A model generated the notes under the pieces. That model searched no databases. It was given only the letters and a program-made list of their open reading frames with translations, and was not told the origin of the DNA. The translations under genes and the position numbers were made by a program. From Bacteroidales bacterium (lineage in GTDB: Bacteria; Bacteroidota; Bacteroidia; Bacteroidales; WCHB1-69): 37,569 nt of DNA. The stretch is taken from contig JAAYKF010000003.1 of NCBI GenBank assembly GCA_012522535.1, positions 1-37,569 of the forward strand. Direction: 5' to 3'. Position 1 is the stretch's first letter, and every line of letters begins with the position of its first letter. Shown in pieces: positions 18,693 through 28,371 of this stretch.

Positions 18693-21017
18693 ATGAGAAA
18701 CCTAATTTTAAGTATTTTCTTTCTTTTTTACCTTATAAATTTTCATAATCTAAACGCTCAAGTACCTGGCAGATCCGATACTTTAGATGTGCTTCACTAC
18801 GATATTAATCTCTCAATTTTAGATTTCGAAAATCAGAAAATAGATGGATTTACTGAACTTACATTAAGGGCTTTAATGCCAAATATTCAAGTAATAAAGC
18901 TCGACTTACTCAAATTGAATGTAGATTCAGTTTTTATTAATGAAGCAGCTCTTTCAGATTTTAGTCATAATGATACTATTCTCAAAATCAACCTATTAGA
19001 CCCCATTGGTCTAAATGATACCATTTCTTTAAAGATATATTATTCAGGAAATCCGGTAAAAGACCCCTCCACGTGGGGTGGATTTTATTTTAGCAATAAT
19101 GTAGCTTACAATTTGGGAGTGGGTTTTGAGTCAATTCCGCACAATTTTGGACGTGTTTGGTACCCTTGTATTGATGAGTTTGTGGATAGAGCCACCTACG
19201 ATTTCAGAATCACCACTTCCATGGATCATACTGCTGTTTGTGGTGGAGTTTTGCAAGGCGTAAATCAAAATGATGATAACACTCAAACTTTTCATTGGAA
19301 ATTGAGTCAAGAAATACCAACATATTTGGCTTCTGTCGCAGTGGGTGAATTTCAAAAGCACAATATTGAAACCGACCAATCCATACCTTTGGAAATTTAT
19401 ACTCAGCCTAACAATATCCACAAAATAGATCCTACATTTGCCAATTTAGATACGATTTTCAAAATTTTTGTTCACCGCTTTGGACCCTATAAATGGGATA
19501 GAGTGGGATATGTAACCGTGCCTTTCAATGCTGGTGCCATGGAGCATGCCACAAATATTGCCTATCCGATAGCCACTCTAACTTCCAACAACACCTATGA
19601 AAGTCTTTATGCACACGAACTATCGCACCACTGGTTCGGAAATCTTATAACTTGCTCCAAAGCCGAGGAGATGTGGATTAACGAGGGCTTTGCCCGATAT
19701 TCTGAAGCTATTTATAAGGAAATTTTATACGCCAGTGAAGATATAAATGAAGATGGTTATAGGGTTGAAATTCGCGATTTGCAACACAGTGTTTTAAGAA
19801 ATGCACATAACGACGATGGCGGATATTTTGCCCTTGCTGATATGCCTCAAAATGTTACCTATGGCACAACATCGTACGATAAAGGCGCTTTGGTAATTCA
19901 TACTTTGAGAAATTATATGGGCGATGAAAAGTTCTTTACCGCCCTAAAATCTCTTTTGGAGGAGTACTCTTTTCAGGCTGTAAATACTCAGCAAGTTTGT
20001 CAGCATATGAGTCAAAATTCGGGAATTGATTTAAGCGATTTTTTTGATGCTTGGATTTTTCAAGCTGGATTTTTACATTTTTCTTTCGATTCTTTGCAAA
20101 AGATTGATAATGAGGACAATACCTACAAATACACCATACGTCAGAAATTACATCAAGCACCAAATTTTGGAAATTCCAACAAAGTTGAGGTTCAGTTTTT
20201 TAGTCAAAATTGGGAGAAATTTACCGATATAATTGAATTTTCGGGAGAGTTTGGAAGCAAAACAGTTCAACTGCCCTTTGAGTCAGTTTTCTACACAGTA
20301 GATTTTGATGAGAAAATGTCAGATGCGGTGAGCGATTATCAAGATATTATTAAAGCTCCCGGAAACAGGGCTTTTAGTAATGCATTTTGTGTTTTAAATG
20401 TTAATGAAATATCCGATTCAGCTCTGATAGTTGCCCAACATCATTGGGTGAAACCCAGTGGAGAAATCAGTCCTGATGGGGCTTTATCAAGATTATCTTG
20501 CGGAAATTATTGGAGAATAGATGGAATATTTCCCGAAAATTTCAAAGCAGGAATAACACTTAATTTGAGTAATGGCGAACTAAATTCGGATATCTTCGAT
20601 AATTACCCTGCCGATTCCATTGTAATTGCCCACAGAAAAGATATTCATCACCAGTGGAAAATAATTCCTTTTTCGAGAGTTGCTACCTCTAAAATTTTCA
20701 AAATAGAAGATTTTAAACCCGGTGAATATTGCTTAGCTATTGGCGATAAAACACAAGTGAGTGTAGAAAATTATGAAAAAGAGGAAGCTTTGGAGATTTT
20801 CCCCAATCCTGCACAAGATTTTATATACGTAAAAAATAATATTAGCTCCAAATCTGAATATAAAATTTATGATGTCAATGGAAAACTTTGTCAATGGGGG
20901 AGCTTGGAAGAGAATTCGAATAAAATCAATTTTAAAAATCTGAAAACTGGAACATATACCATAGAAGTTAGGGGCAATAATTACCAAAACAGCACTAAAT
21001 TCTCTGTTTTAAAATAG
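18693..21017 (+). CDS. M1-family aminopeptidase-like metallopeptidase with T9SS C-terminal sorting domain
   Basis: 774 aa; signal peptide; 'GAMEHATNIAYP', zinc motif 'HELSHHWFGNLITC...WINEGFA'; C-terminal 'EIFPNPAQDFIYVKN...YDVNGKL...NLKTGTYTIEV'. Confidence 0.93.
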   Translation: MRNLILSIFFLFYLINFHNLNAQVPGRSDTLDVLHYDINLSILDFENQKIDGFTELTLRALMPNIQVIKLDLLKLNVDSVFINEAALSDFSHNDTILKINLLDPIGLNDTISLKIYYSGNPVKDPSTWGGFYFSNNVAYNLGVGFESIPHNFGRVWYPCIDEFVDRATYDFRITTSMDHTAVCGGVLQGVNQNDDNTQTFHWKLSQEIPTYLASVAVGEFQKHNIETDQSIPLEIYTQPNNIHKIDPTFANLDTIFKIFVHRFGPYKWDRVGYVTVPFNAGAMEHATNIAYPIATLTSNNTYESLYAHELSHHWFGNLITCSKAEEMWINEGFARYSEAIYKEILYASEDINEDGYRVEIRDLQHSVLRNAHNDDGGYFALADMPQNVTYGTTSYDKGALVIHTLRNYMGDEKFFTALKSLLEEYSFQAVNTQQVCQHMSQNSGIDLSDFFDAWIFQAGFLHFSFDSLQKIDNEDNTYKYTIRQKLHQAPNFGNSNKVEVQFFSQNWEKFTDIIEFSGEFGSKTVQLPFESVFYTVDFDEKMSDAVSDYQDIIKAPGNRAFSNAFCVLNVNEISDSALIVAQHHWVKPSGEISPDGALSRLSCGNYWRIDGIFPENFKAGITLNLSNGELNSDIFDNYPADSIVIAHRKDIHHQWKIIPFSRVATSKIFKIEDFKPGEYCLAIGDKTQVSVENYEKEEALEIFPNPAQDFIYVKNNISSKSEYKIYDVNGKLCQWGSLEENSNKINFKNLKTGTYTIEVRGNNYQNSTKFSVLK

Positions 21018-21173
21018 TCGTTAACAATTTTGTTTTGTATGTTCTTTTTTATTGATAATTCAGCGATAAGGGAAGAAAAATTGTTTAAATAGCCTCATTC
21101 TTGTTTTTATAAATTCACAAAAAAGGGCTTTGTTTTATTCTTTTATTAAATTTGTGTTTTAAAATAATCGAAA

Positions 21174-22964
21174 ATGGAAGTAACAAGATTGTTTGATATT
21201 CTTGATAATTATCTAAAAAAATTCCCAAAAGAAGATGCATTAGCGGGCAAAGAAAATGGAGTTTGGATAAAATATAGCACCGAAGCTTATGTGCAAAATG
21301 TAAATGATTTATCCTATGGATTGATGCAGTTGGGCATAAAAAAAGGTGATAAAATAGCCACCATAACCCCCAATCGTCCAGAGTGGAACTTTTTAGATAT
21401 GGCAATTTTGCAACTTGGGGCTGTTCATGTTCCCATTTATCCCACCATCAGCGAAAGCGACTATGAGCATATTTTGAAGCATGCTGAGGTTAAAATGGTC
21501 TTTGTGGCTGGCTGGGAGCTATTGCGAAAAATTGAACACATATTGCCAAATATTCCAACTCTCAACAAAGAGGAGATGGTTTATACCTTTAAAAACCTTA
21601 GAGATTATAAACATTTGAGCGAAATAATTGAGCTCGGAAAAGCAAATCCAAGCCCAGAATATCTGCAGCAGATAAAAGACTCCATAGACCCCCACGATGT
21701 TGCCACAATGATATACACCTCCGGCACAACAGGATTGCCCAAAGGGGTAATGCTTTCGCATAATAATATTTTGAGCAACGCCATTGCAATTTCGCCCATT
21801 CCACCCGTTGGACCAGAAGGCAAAGCATTGAGTTACTTGCCATTATGTCATATTTATGAGCGAATGATTAATTATGCATGGCAATATTTAGGTTTTTCAA
21901 TCTATTATGCCGAAAGTTTGGCTACCATTGCCGATAATATCAAAGAGATTAGACCCCAATTAGTTACTACTGTACCGCGACTTTTGGAGAAAATATATGA
22001 CAAAATTATTTTGACTGGAAGAAAGCAAAAATGGTTAAAACGCAAAATTTTCTTCTGGGCAAATAGCTTAGCCCTCGATTTTGAATTAGAGGGTAAAAGC
22101 TGGTGGTATGGTAAAAAACTTGCAGTGGCTCGCAAATTAGTCCTCAGTAAATGGAAAGCCGCCTTGGGTGGAAATATTAAAGTAATTGTTTCGGGTGGAG
22201 CAGCCCTGCAACCCCGATTGGCAAGAGTTTTTTGGGCAGCCGAAGTGCCAATTCTTGAAGGCTATGGACTCACAGAAACATCACCAGTTATTGCAGTGAG
22301 CAACTTTGACGAGAATGGAATAAAATTTGGCACTGTGGGACCACCCCTATCCAATGTAGAGGTGAAAATTGCCCATGATGGCGAAATCCTTTGTAAGGGA
22401 CCATCTATAATGCTTGGCTACTACAAAGATGATGAACTCACAAAAGAAGTTATTGATGATGACGGCTGGTTTCATACCGGCGACTTAGGCGTTATTGAAC
22501 CCGAAGGACAACTGAAAATTACTGGCAGAAAAAAGGAGATGTTCAAAACAGCCTTTGGAAAATATGTGGTGCCAACATTGATAGAAAGTAAATTCTGCGA
22601 ATCGCCATTTATAGACACAATGATGGTGGTGGGAGAAAATGAAAAATTTGCTGCTGCAATTATTGTCCCCGACTTTATCGACCTTCGCAACTGGTGCACA
22701 AGAAAAGGAATTGAATATACCACAAATGGCGAAATGGTGAAAAATCCTGATGTGATAAAAAGGTATAAAAAAGAAGTAGCAAAATATAATGCACTATTTG
22801 GAGATACCGAACAAATAAAAAACTTTGCTCTGATGGACTATGAATGGACAGTGCAAACAGGCGAACTAACACCAACTCTTAAACTTAAACGTGGATTTAT
22901 TTCCGAGAAACACGCCGATGTAATAGAGAGACTTTTTGACCCTAACGGGAGTAGAAATAAATAA
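21174..22964 (+). CDS. Long-chain acyl-CoA synthetase (AMP-binding)
   Basis: 596 aa; 'TMIYTSGTTGLPKGVMLSHNN', 'EGYGLTETSPVIAVS', 'GWFHTGDLGVIEPEGQLKITGRKKEMFKTAFGKYV'. Confidence 0.93.
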   Translation: MEVTRLFDILDNYLKKFPKEDALAGKENGVWIKYSTEAYVQNVNDLSYGLMQLGIKKGDKIATITPNRPEWNFLDMAILQLGAVHVPIYPTISESDYEHILKHAEVKMVFVAGWELLRKIEHILPNIPTLNKEEMVYTFKNLRDYKHLSEIIELGKANPSPEYLQQIKDSIDPHDVATMIYTSGTTGLPKGVMLSHNNILSNAIAISPIPPVGPEGKALSYLPLCHIYERMINYAWQYLGFSIYYAESLATIADNIKEIRPQLVTTVPRLLEKIYDKIILTGRKQKWLKRKIFFWANSLALDFELEGKSWWYGKKLAVARKLVLSKWKAALGGNIKVIVSGGAALQPRLARVFWAAEVPILEGYGLTETSPVIAVSNFDENGIKFGTVGPPLSNVEVKIAHDGEILCKGPSIMLGYYKDDELTKEVIDDDGWFHTGDLGVIEPEGQLKITGRKKEMFKTAFGKYVVPTLIESKFCESPFIDTMMVVGENEKFAAAIIVPDFIDLRNWCTRKGIEYTTNGEMVKNPDVIKRYKKEVAKYNALFGDTEQIKNFALMDYEWTVQTGELTPTLKLKRGFISEKHADVIERLFDPNGSRNK

Positions 22965-23020
22965 AAAGTCTGTAAAATGATTCACAATAAAGCTAAGTTT
23001 ATGGCTTAATTGTGAGAGAA

Positions 23021-24067
23021 TTACCTATCTCTTTTCCTAAAATATTCATCGAAGCCGACAAATTCGTAGTGTTTTATTACGCGTATTCCAAAAATACCTT
23101 CGCCGATATAATATCGCACACCTGCCACTTCTTCGTAATCGATAGAGTGAAAGAATCTTACAAAACTGTAGTTTTTATAAGCGTCATTTTCTAATGCAAT
23201 TAAATCATCATCATTTTTATCGCTAATAAGGCTATTTTCGTAATAATCTACAATATATCTAAAATAGTGAGTTTCGGGTTTTATATTACTTACATTCAAC
23301 GAGTTAATCATAAAAATTCCGCTTACAATTAGTGGCATAATTCCCAATGCCATAATGTGTGGTTTTGATGTTTTTATAAGTTTGAAAACCCAAAAAACCA
23401 ATACTCCAATCAACACAGATGATAGATAAAGAATTTGCAAAACCGAATCGCTGACAATAACTTTTGTACTAAACTTTATAAAGAGAAATATGTTTAAAGC
23501 AAGATAGAAAAATGCCTGAAAAGGAGTAGATAATCCTATAACAATCAGTGATTTATAAATGTCTTTAAGACTCATTTTATCACCTTCTTTCAGCTTCAGC
23601 ATAAAAAACACTATGCTAAGAATACTTAACATCCCAGTGAAAATTATAGGCTCATAAGCCTCTTCGCTCAAAAGGAACAGAGATAGTAAGCTGAAAATAA
23701 TAAACGATATACCGAAAAAGATAAGTGAACCAAGTTTTAGAACATTCACCATGGTTTTATAATAATCAGAATTTATAAACTCCTCATATTGCATTTTAGC
23801 CATTTGGCGAGCCTTTTCACGTGCGGCTCTTTGCCTATCTTCATCCCATTGTGTGGCAGTTTTTTGATGAGTTCGGACATGTTTATTTTGAATATAATGC
23901 AACATGTATTCATAAGCTTCAGTGAGAAGTACAAACTGCTCGTGGGCGTTTTCGCTAGAATTAACGTCCGGATGTAGTAGTTTTGCCTTCTGTCTAAAAG
24001 CTTTTTTAAGCTCCTCTTCCGAAACATTTAAAGGCACTCCTAATACTTGTAGATACTTCTGTTGCAT
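23021..24067 (-). CDS. J-domain (DnaJ-like) membrane protein
   Basis: 348 aa; N-terminal J domain with HPD ('FRQKAKLLHPDVNSSENAHEQFVLLTEAYEYML'), then several TM segments. Confidence 0.85.
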   Translation of the reverse strand: MQQKYLQVLGVPLNVSEEELKKAFRQKAKLLHPDVNSSENAHEQFVLLTEAYEYMLHYIQNKHVRTHQKTATQWDEDRQRAAREKARQMAKMQYEEFINSDYYKTMVNVLKLGSLIFFGISFIIFSLLSLFLLSEEAYEPIIFTGMLSILSIVFFMLKLKEGDKMSLKDIYKSLIVIGLSTPFQAFFYLALNIFLFIKFSTKVIVSDSVLQILYLSSVLIGVLVFWVFKLIKTSKPHIMALGIMPLIVSGIFMINSLNVSNIKPETHYFRYIVDYYENSLISDKNDDDLIALENDAYKNYSFVRFFHSIDYEEVAGVRYYIGEGIFGIRVIKHYEFVGFDEYFRKRDR

Positions 24068-24107
24068 TGAAATAAACTCTTTCTTAATATAGATTTAGGG
24101 CAAAATA

Positions 24108-24911
24108 TTAATCCACAATTTCATAAATTGTCAATTTGCCATCTGTTTGCAAAATTGCTAAAAACTTTTGATTTATATCAAAATCAGCAATCTCATTTTC
24201 CATCTCTATAAGCTTAAAATCTTCAAAAGTTTTGGTATTATAAATCATAATGGAGTTCCCTTTTATATAAAAGAACTGATTGTTAATAAAGCTAGATTTT
24301 TTCTCAAAAATTATGGGAATTTTCTTCACAAAAGCTGCAAATTTGTCAAAAATCAATACACCATTATTTGGTATAAACAGATATAGTTTTTCATTGTATT
24401 CAACCATATGCTTGGGTAAAAAATCTTCACTACTCAAAAGATAAATTGGACTACTTTGGTGTGTTTTTGTTAGCGACATATTATACCTTTCAATCCTTTT
24501 TTCGGAAGCATTGAAAAGCCAAAAACAGTTGTCGTAGGAAGTACAAACCAATGGAATATTGTCCGAAGTGAATCTATCCAAATAGATAGTTTTTGCACTT
24601 TCGGTCATTTGGTTGTTTATATATTTAAGCGAGTAATTATTTGGCGAAAATATTAATATTTTGAAAGGATTACTAACGTCAACAATCATTTCAGAATCAG
24701 GTATTTGAAAGTTGTAATTGACGATGGTTTTATGGCTAAAATTATACTTTTCAACTTTGTTATCTGTAATAAGGTAGATGTTATTTAAAACATCAATTTT
24801 CACCTTTTTCGCTTTGGATTCTATTGTTTTAAAAGGCTTCAAACTTTGCTGTGCAAAGCAGGGTGCCAAGGCAAGGCTTATTATCAGAAAAATAAAAAAT
24901 CGTCTATTCAT
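24108..24911 (-). CDS. Exported hypothetical protein, possible beta-propeller
   Basis: 267 aa; signal peptide 'MNRRFFIFLIISLALAPCFAQQ'; repeated strand-rich segments; overlaps upstream GH3 gene by 8 nt. Confidence 0.7.
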   Translation of the reverse strand: MNRRFFIFLIISLALAPCFAQQSLKPFKTIESKAKKVKIDVLNNIYLITDNKVEKYNFSHKTIVNYNFQIPDSEMIVDVSNPFKILIFSPNNYSLKYINNQMTESAKTIYLDRFTSDNIPLVCTSYDNCFWLFNASEKRIERYNMSLTKTHQSSPIYLLSSEDFLPKHMVEYNEKLYLFIPNNGVLIFDKFAAFVKKIPIIFEKKSSFINNQFFYIKGNSIMIYNTKTFEDFKLIEMENEIADFDINQKFLAILQTDGKLTIYEIVD

Positions 24912-26415
24912 TTAATTTTAATATCTCCTCAATATGTTTTCTATTATTGGCAAGTCGGGGCACTTTGTACTGACCTCCTAATTTGTTTCTCTCTTTCATC
25001 CATTTCAAGAAAGTGCCTTGTGGCATCACCCTGATAATGGGCTTTTGTAGCAGAATATCCGATGCACGTTTGGCTTCATAATCTGAGTTTACAGATTTCA
25101 AAGTTTTGTCTAAAATCTCTTCAAATAGAGCCATATCTTGAGGCTCTTGTTCAAACTCTATTAGCCATTCGTGGGCTGCCTTGCTGTGGTCAGATTGATA
25201 GATGGGTCCGGCGGTATATTCCGAAACCTTAGCATTGGTAATTTTGCAGGCTTCAGAGATAGCCTTTTCGGCATTCTCCATTATCACCTCTTCGCCAAAA
25301 GCGTTGATAAAGTTGGCAGTTCTGCCGGTAATTTTTATCCTAAAAGGGTGCAGATTAGTAAACATCACCGTATCTCCAATAATATATCTCCACAAACCAG
25401 CATTGGTAGATATCAATATTGCGTAATTGGTGTTTAGCTCTACATCGGCAAGGCTGACTGCTTTGGCATTGGAGCTACCAAGTTCGTCTGGACGAATAAA
25501 TTCATAGAAAACTCCCACATTGGGAAGCAAGAGCATATCGTCCGACTCCTTTGTATCTTGAAAAGCAAAAAATCCCTCCGAAGCATTATAGGCGTTGAGG
25601 TAGAACATGCTGCCTGGCTCCACAATGGCGTTAAATTGTTCCACATAAGGGGCAAAATTAACACCACCATGCAAAAAAAGTTCCAAATTGGGCCAAACTT
25701 CATTTATGGTTTTTACGCCCTTTATTTCGATTATCCTTTTCAAGAGAATAAGCATCCACGATGGCACTCCAGAAAGGTTTGTAACATCCTGATCCATAAT
25801 GCTTCTTGCCATCAATTCTAATTTTTCGTCCCAATCTTCCATCAGTGCAATGGATTTATGTGGAGTTCGGAACGATTCCACCCAAAAAGGGGTGTTGGCA
25901 ATCAAAATAGAGGAAAGGTCGCCTGTGATAGCCTTGGGATTTATATCATTTTTTTGCTTCGAACCACCCAGAGCTAAAGATTTTCCCTTAAACATTTTCG
26001 ATTTTGGAAAGAGCTTAAAATAATTTGAAAGCAAGTACAGTCCGCCCCTCAAATGGCATAAATGCAGCGAGGCGTAGCTAATGGGTATAAATTTACTTTT
26101 ATCGCTGGTAGTCCCCGATGATTTTGAGAACCACTTGGTGCGTCCGGGCCAAAGTACATTTTTTTCTCCCAGCATCATTCGCTCAATATCCCCCTTCAAA
26201 TCGTTATAGGAAGCTATGGGAACATTGCGAGTGTAATCAGAATAAGTTTTTATATTTTTAAAGTCGTGCTTTTTGCCAAAATCCGTCTTTTTAGCCCTGC
26301 TAATGAGCCTGTTAAAAGTTTTTTCTTGTAACTCAAGTGGCTTCGTTTTGGCTCTATTTACTCTGGGATAGAAACGAAGAAAGTTTCTTTTTATCAGAAA
26401 GTTTAGCACAGACAT
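24904..26415 (-). CDS. GH3 auxin-responsive-promoter family protein (acyl-adenylate superfamily)
   Basis: 503 aa; 'WFSKSSGTTSDKSKFIPIS', 'YNASEGFFAFQD', 'YRYIIGDTVMFTNLHPFRIKITGRTANFINAFGEEV'-like motifs (read: LWRYIIGDTVMF). Confidence 0.88.
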   Translation of the reverse strand: MSVLNFLIKRNFLRFYPRVNRAKTKPLELQEKTFNRLISRAKKTDFGKKHDFKNIKTYSDYTRNVPIASYNDLKGDIERMMLGEKNVLWPGRTKWFSKSSGTTSDKSKFIPISYASLHLCHLRGGLYLLSNYFKLFPKSKMFKGKSLALGGSKQKNDINPKAITGDLSSILIANTPFWVESFRTPHKSIALMEDWDEKLELMARSIMDQDVTNLSGVPSWMLILLKRIIEIKGVKTINEVWPNLELFLHGGVNFAPYVEQFNAIVEPGSMFYLNAYNASEGFFAFQDTKESDDMLLLPNVGVFYEFIRPDELGSSNAKAVSLADVELNTNYAILISTNAGLWRYIIGDTVMFTNLHPFRIKITGRTANFINAFGEEVIMENAEKAISEACKITNAKVSEYTAGPIYQSDHSKAAHEWLIEFEQEPQDMALFEEILDKTLKSVNSDYEAKRASDILLQKPIIRVMPQGTFLKWMKERNKLGGQYKVPRLANNRKHIEEILKLNE

Positions 26416-26466
26416 TGATGTTTTGTTTAATTTTGATTTTTAAAAGTCTCCAAATTTAATAATAAA

Positions 26467-27282
26467 ATGATAGCATTCTCGAATTGTAAAGTCAATATTG
26501 GTTTAAATATTCTTAAAAAACGAAAAGATGGTTTTCATGATATTGAAACGCTTTTTTACCCCATATATTTTGTAGAAGATATTATAGAAATCGTAGAAAG
26601 TAGTTCTAATGCAGACACTTATCACTTTTCGGGGAAGAAAATAGACTCCCATTTGGAGAAAAATTTATGTTTTTTGACTATCCAAAAAATGAGAGAAAAA
26701 TACAAGTTTCCCAATATAGATTTATACCTACATAAAAATGTTCCAATGGGAGCTGGTTTGGGTGGTGGCTCTGCCAATGTAGCCACTATCATAAAGCTAA
26801 TTGACAAAAATTTTGACTTAAATATTTCTCAAAATGAGCAGATAGAAATTGCTTCAAAATTGGGTAGCGACACTGCTTTTTTTATCTTCAATAAACCTGC
26901 ATTGGGCGAAGGAAGGGGCGATGTTTTAAGCACAATAGATTTAACTTTAAGCCCCTATGAGATGCTTATAATTCATCCTGAAGTTCACATTTCGACAGCT
27001 CAAGCATACGCCAATGTCAAACCAAAACCAGCTGATTTTTCTCTGAAAAGTATTAATGAAATAGATATAAAAGATTGGGAAAAACATCTTAAAAATGATT
27101 TTGAGGATTCGATTTTTAAAATTCACCCTCTATTGGGAGAAATAAAATCATATTTGTATGATAAAGGAGCCATTTATGCTCAAATGTCGGGAAGCGGTTC
27201 GGCAATTTTTGGAATTTTCGATAAATTACCCAAAGATATTTCTACTGATTTCGGAAAAGTCTATTTTGGGAAATCAGGCTAA
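26467..27282 (+). CDS. ispE: 4-diphosphocytidyl-2-C-methyl-D-erythritol kinase
   Basis: 271 aa; GHMP kinase motifs 'KNVPMGAGLGGGSANVATII', 'YAQMSGSGSAIFGIF'. Confidence 0.93.
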   Translation: MIAFSNCKVNIGLNILKKRKDGFHDIETLFYPIYFVEDIIEIVESSSNADTYHFSGKKIDSHLEKNLCFLTIQKMREKYKFPNIDLYLHKNVPMGAGLGGGSANVATIIKLIDKNFDLNISQNEQIEIASKLGSDTAFFIFNKPALGEGRGDVLSTIDLTLSPYEMLIIHPEVHISTAQAYANVKPKPADFSLKSINEIDIKDWEKHLKNDFEDSIFKIHPLLGEIKSYLYDKGAIYAQMSGSGSAIFGIFDKLPKDISTDFGKVYFGKSG

Positions 27283-27289
27283 CATAATT

Positions 27290-28360
27290 CTAATCATTTT
27301 TAAAAGCGAAATATCCGGGGGCAATATCAACTTTAAAAGAGTCAATTATTTCGCCAGATGATTTATATCGATAAACCCATCCCTTTTGTGAAAAATCCTT
27401 AGCATCGGAGACATAAATTATATTTTGTTGAGGATCAACGCCTAAGGCGTAAAACATTTTATTATTTTCGGGAATAAAGGCAGACTCGGGTGTGTTGTTA
27501 TCGTTGATGGACATCTTATAAATTCCCGATTCTTGGGCATTGCTACCCCAACTCCCATTGATGAAATATAGGCTGTCTTTTGCCCCGTTGCAACTCAAAA
27601 ACGAAGGAGAACTGTTGATGTCCAAAAACTCAATCTTCAATTCAATCTCCATATTCTCCACATCTATTTTGGAGAGTGAGGCTTTTTCCTCACCGTAGGG
27701 CGAGCCTTGATAACCGCCATCAGACAAAACCCAAAGCTTGTTGTTTTTGTCGAAAACCATGCTGTTGGGCTGTTTGCCAACTGCCAATGAGTCCACAACT
27801 TTGTTTTGTGAAATGTCTATTTTGAAAATCTTATTGTTATATGACCAAGAGCTTACATACAGAAAGTTGTTTAAAATCAACATAGACTCGCTGGAAGAGC
27901 CAATATCAATATTGCCTGTTTTTTCTAAACTTATGGGGTTGAAAACCACTATTGAGTTTGAATTTATATCGCTAATAAAAGCTTTACTATCGGAAAAAAC
28001 AGAGATAAATCTGGGAGACGATAATCCAGAAATAGTACCTTTATGCTTGAAATTTTTCACATCGAGGACCACAATTTTTCCTGAATTATTTATTACGGCA
28101 TAGGCAAGGTTTTTATATATATAAATAGATTGTAGAACATCGCCCAACGGGAAATTATTGGCATTGAAAAACACCTGATTTTCCATTTTTTTTGTCTCCG
28201 TGTTGAAAAAAGAGAGGCTGGCATTTCCACTCATAAAGTTACCTTGATTGCAGATAAATACGCCCTTTTCGACAGAATAGTCAATATTAGAATTGTCATC
28301 TTTTTTACAAGAAAATAAGAAGATAAGGAGAGCTAAAATTAGACTTAATTTTGTTTTCAT
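27290..28360 (-). CDS. YncE-like/DUF5074-type beta-propeller lipoprotein, candidate BtuG-like surface cobalamin-binding protein
   Basis: 356 aa; lipobox 'LLIFLFSCKKD'; propeller-type repeats; lies directly downstream of a TonB receptor under a cobalamin riboswitch. Confidence 0.75.
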   Translation of the reverse strand: MKTKLSLILALLIFLFSCKKDDNSNIDYSVEKGVFICNQGNFMSGNASLSFFNTETKKMENQVFFNANNFPLGDVLQSIYIYKNLAYAVINNSGKIVVLDVKNFKHKGTISGLSSPRFISVFSDSKAFISDINSNSIVVFNPISLEKTGNIDIGSSSESMLILNNFLYVSSWSYNNKIFKIDISQNKVVDSLAVGKQPNSMVFDKNNKLWVLSDGGYQGSPYGEEKASLSKIDVENMEIELKIEFLDINSSPSFLSCNGAKDSLYFINGSWGSNAQESGIYKMSINDNNTPESAFIPENNKMFYALGVDPQQNIIYVSDAKDFSQKGWVYRYKSSGEIIDSFKVDIAPGYFAFKND

Positions 28361-28371
28361 ATTTTATATTT

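Noticed and set aside
21519-22135. Several overlapping minus-strand ORFs
   Set aside because: Antisense to the conserved acyl-CoA synthetase; no plausible independent product.
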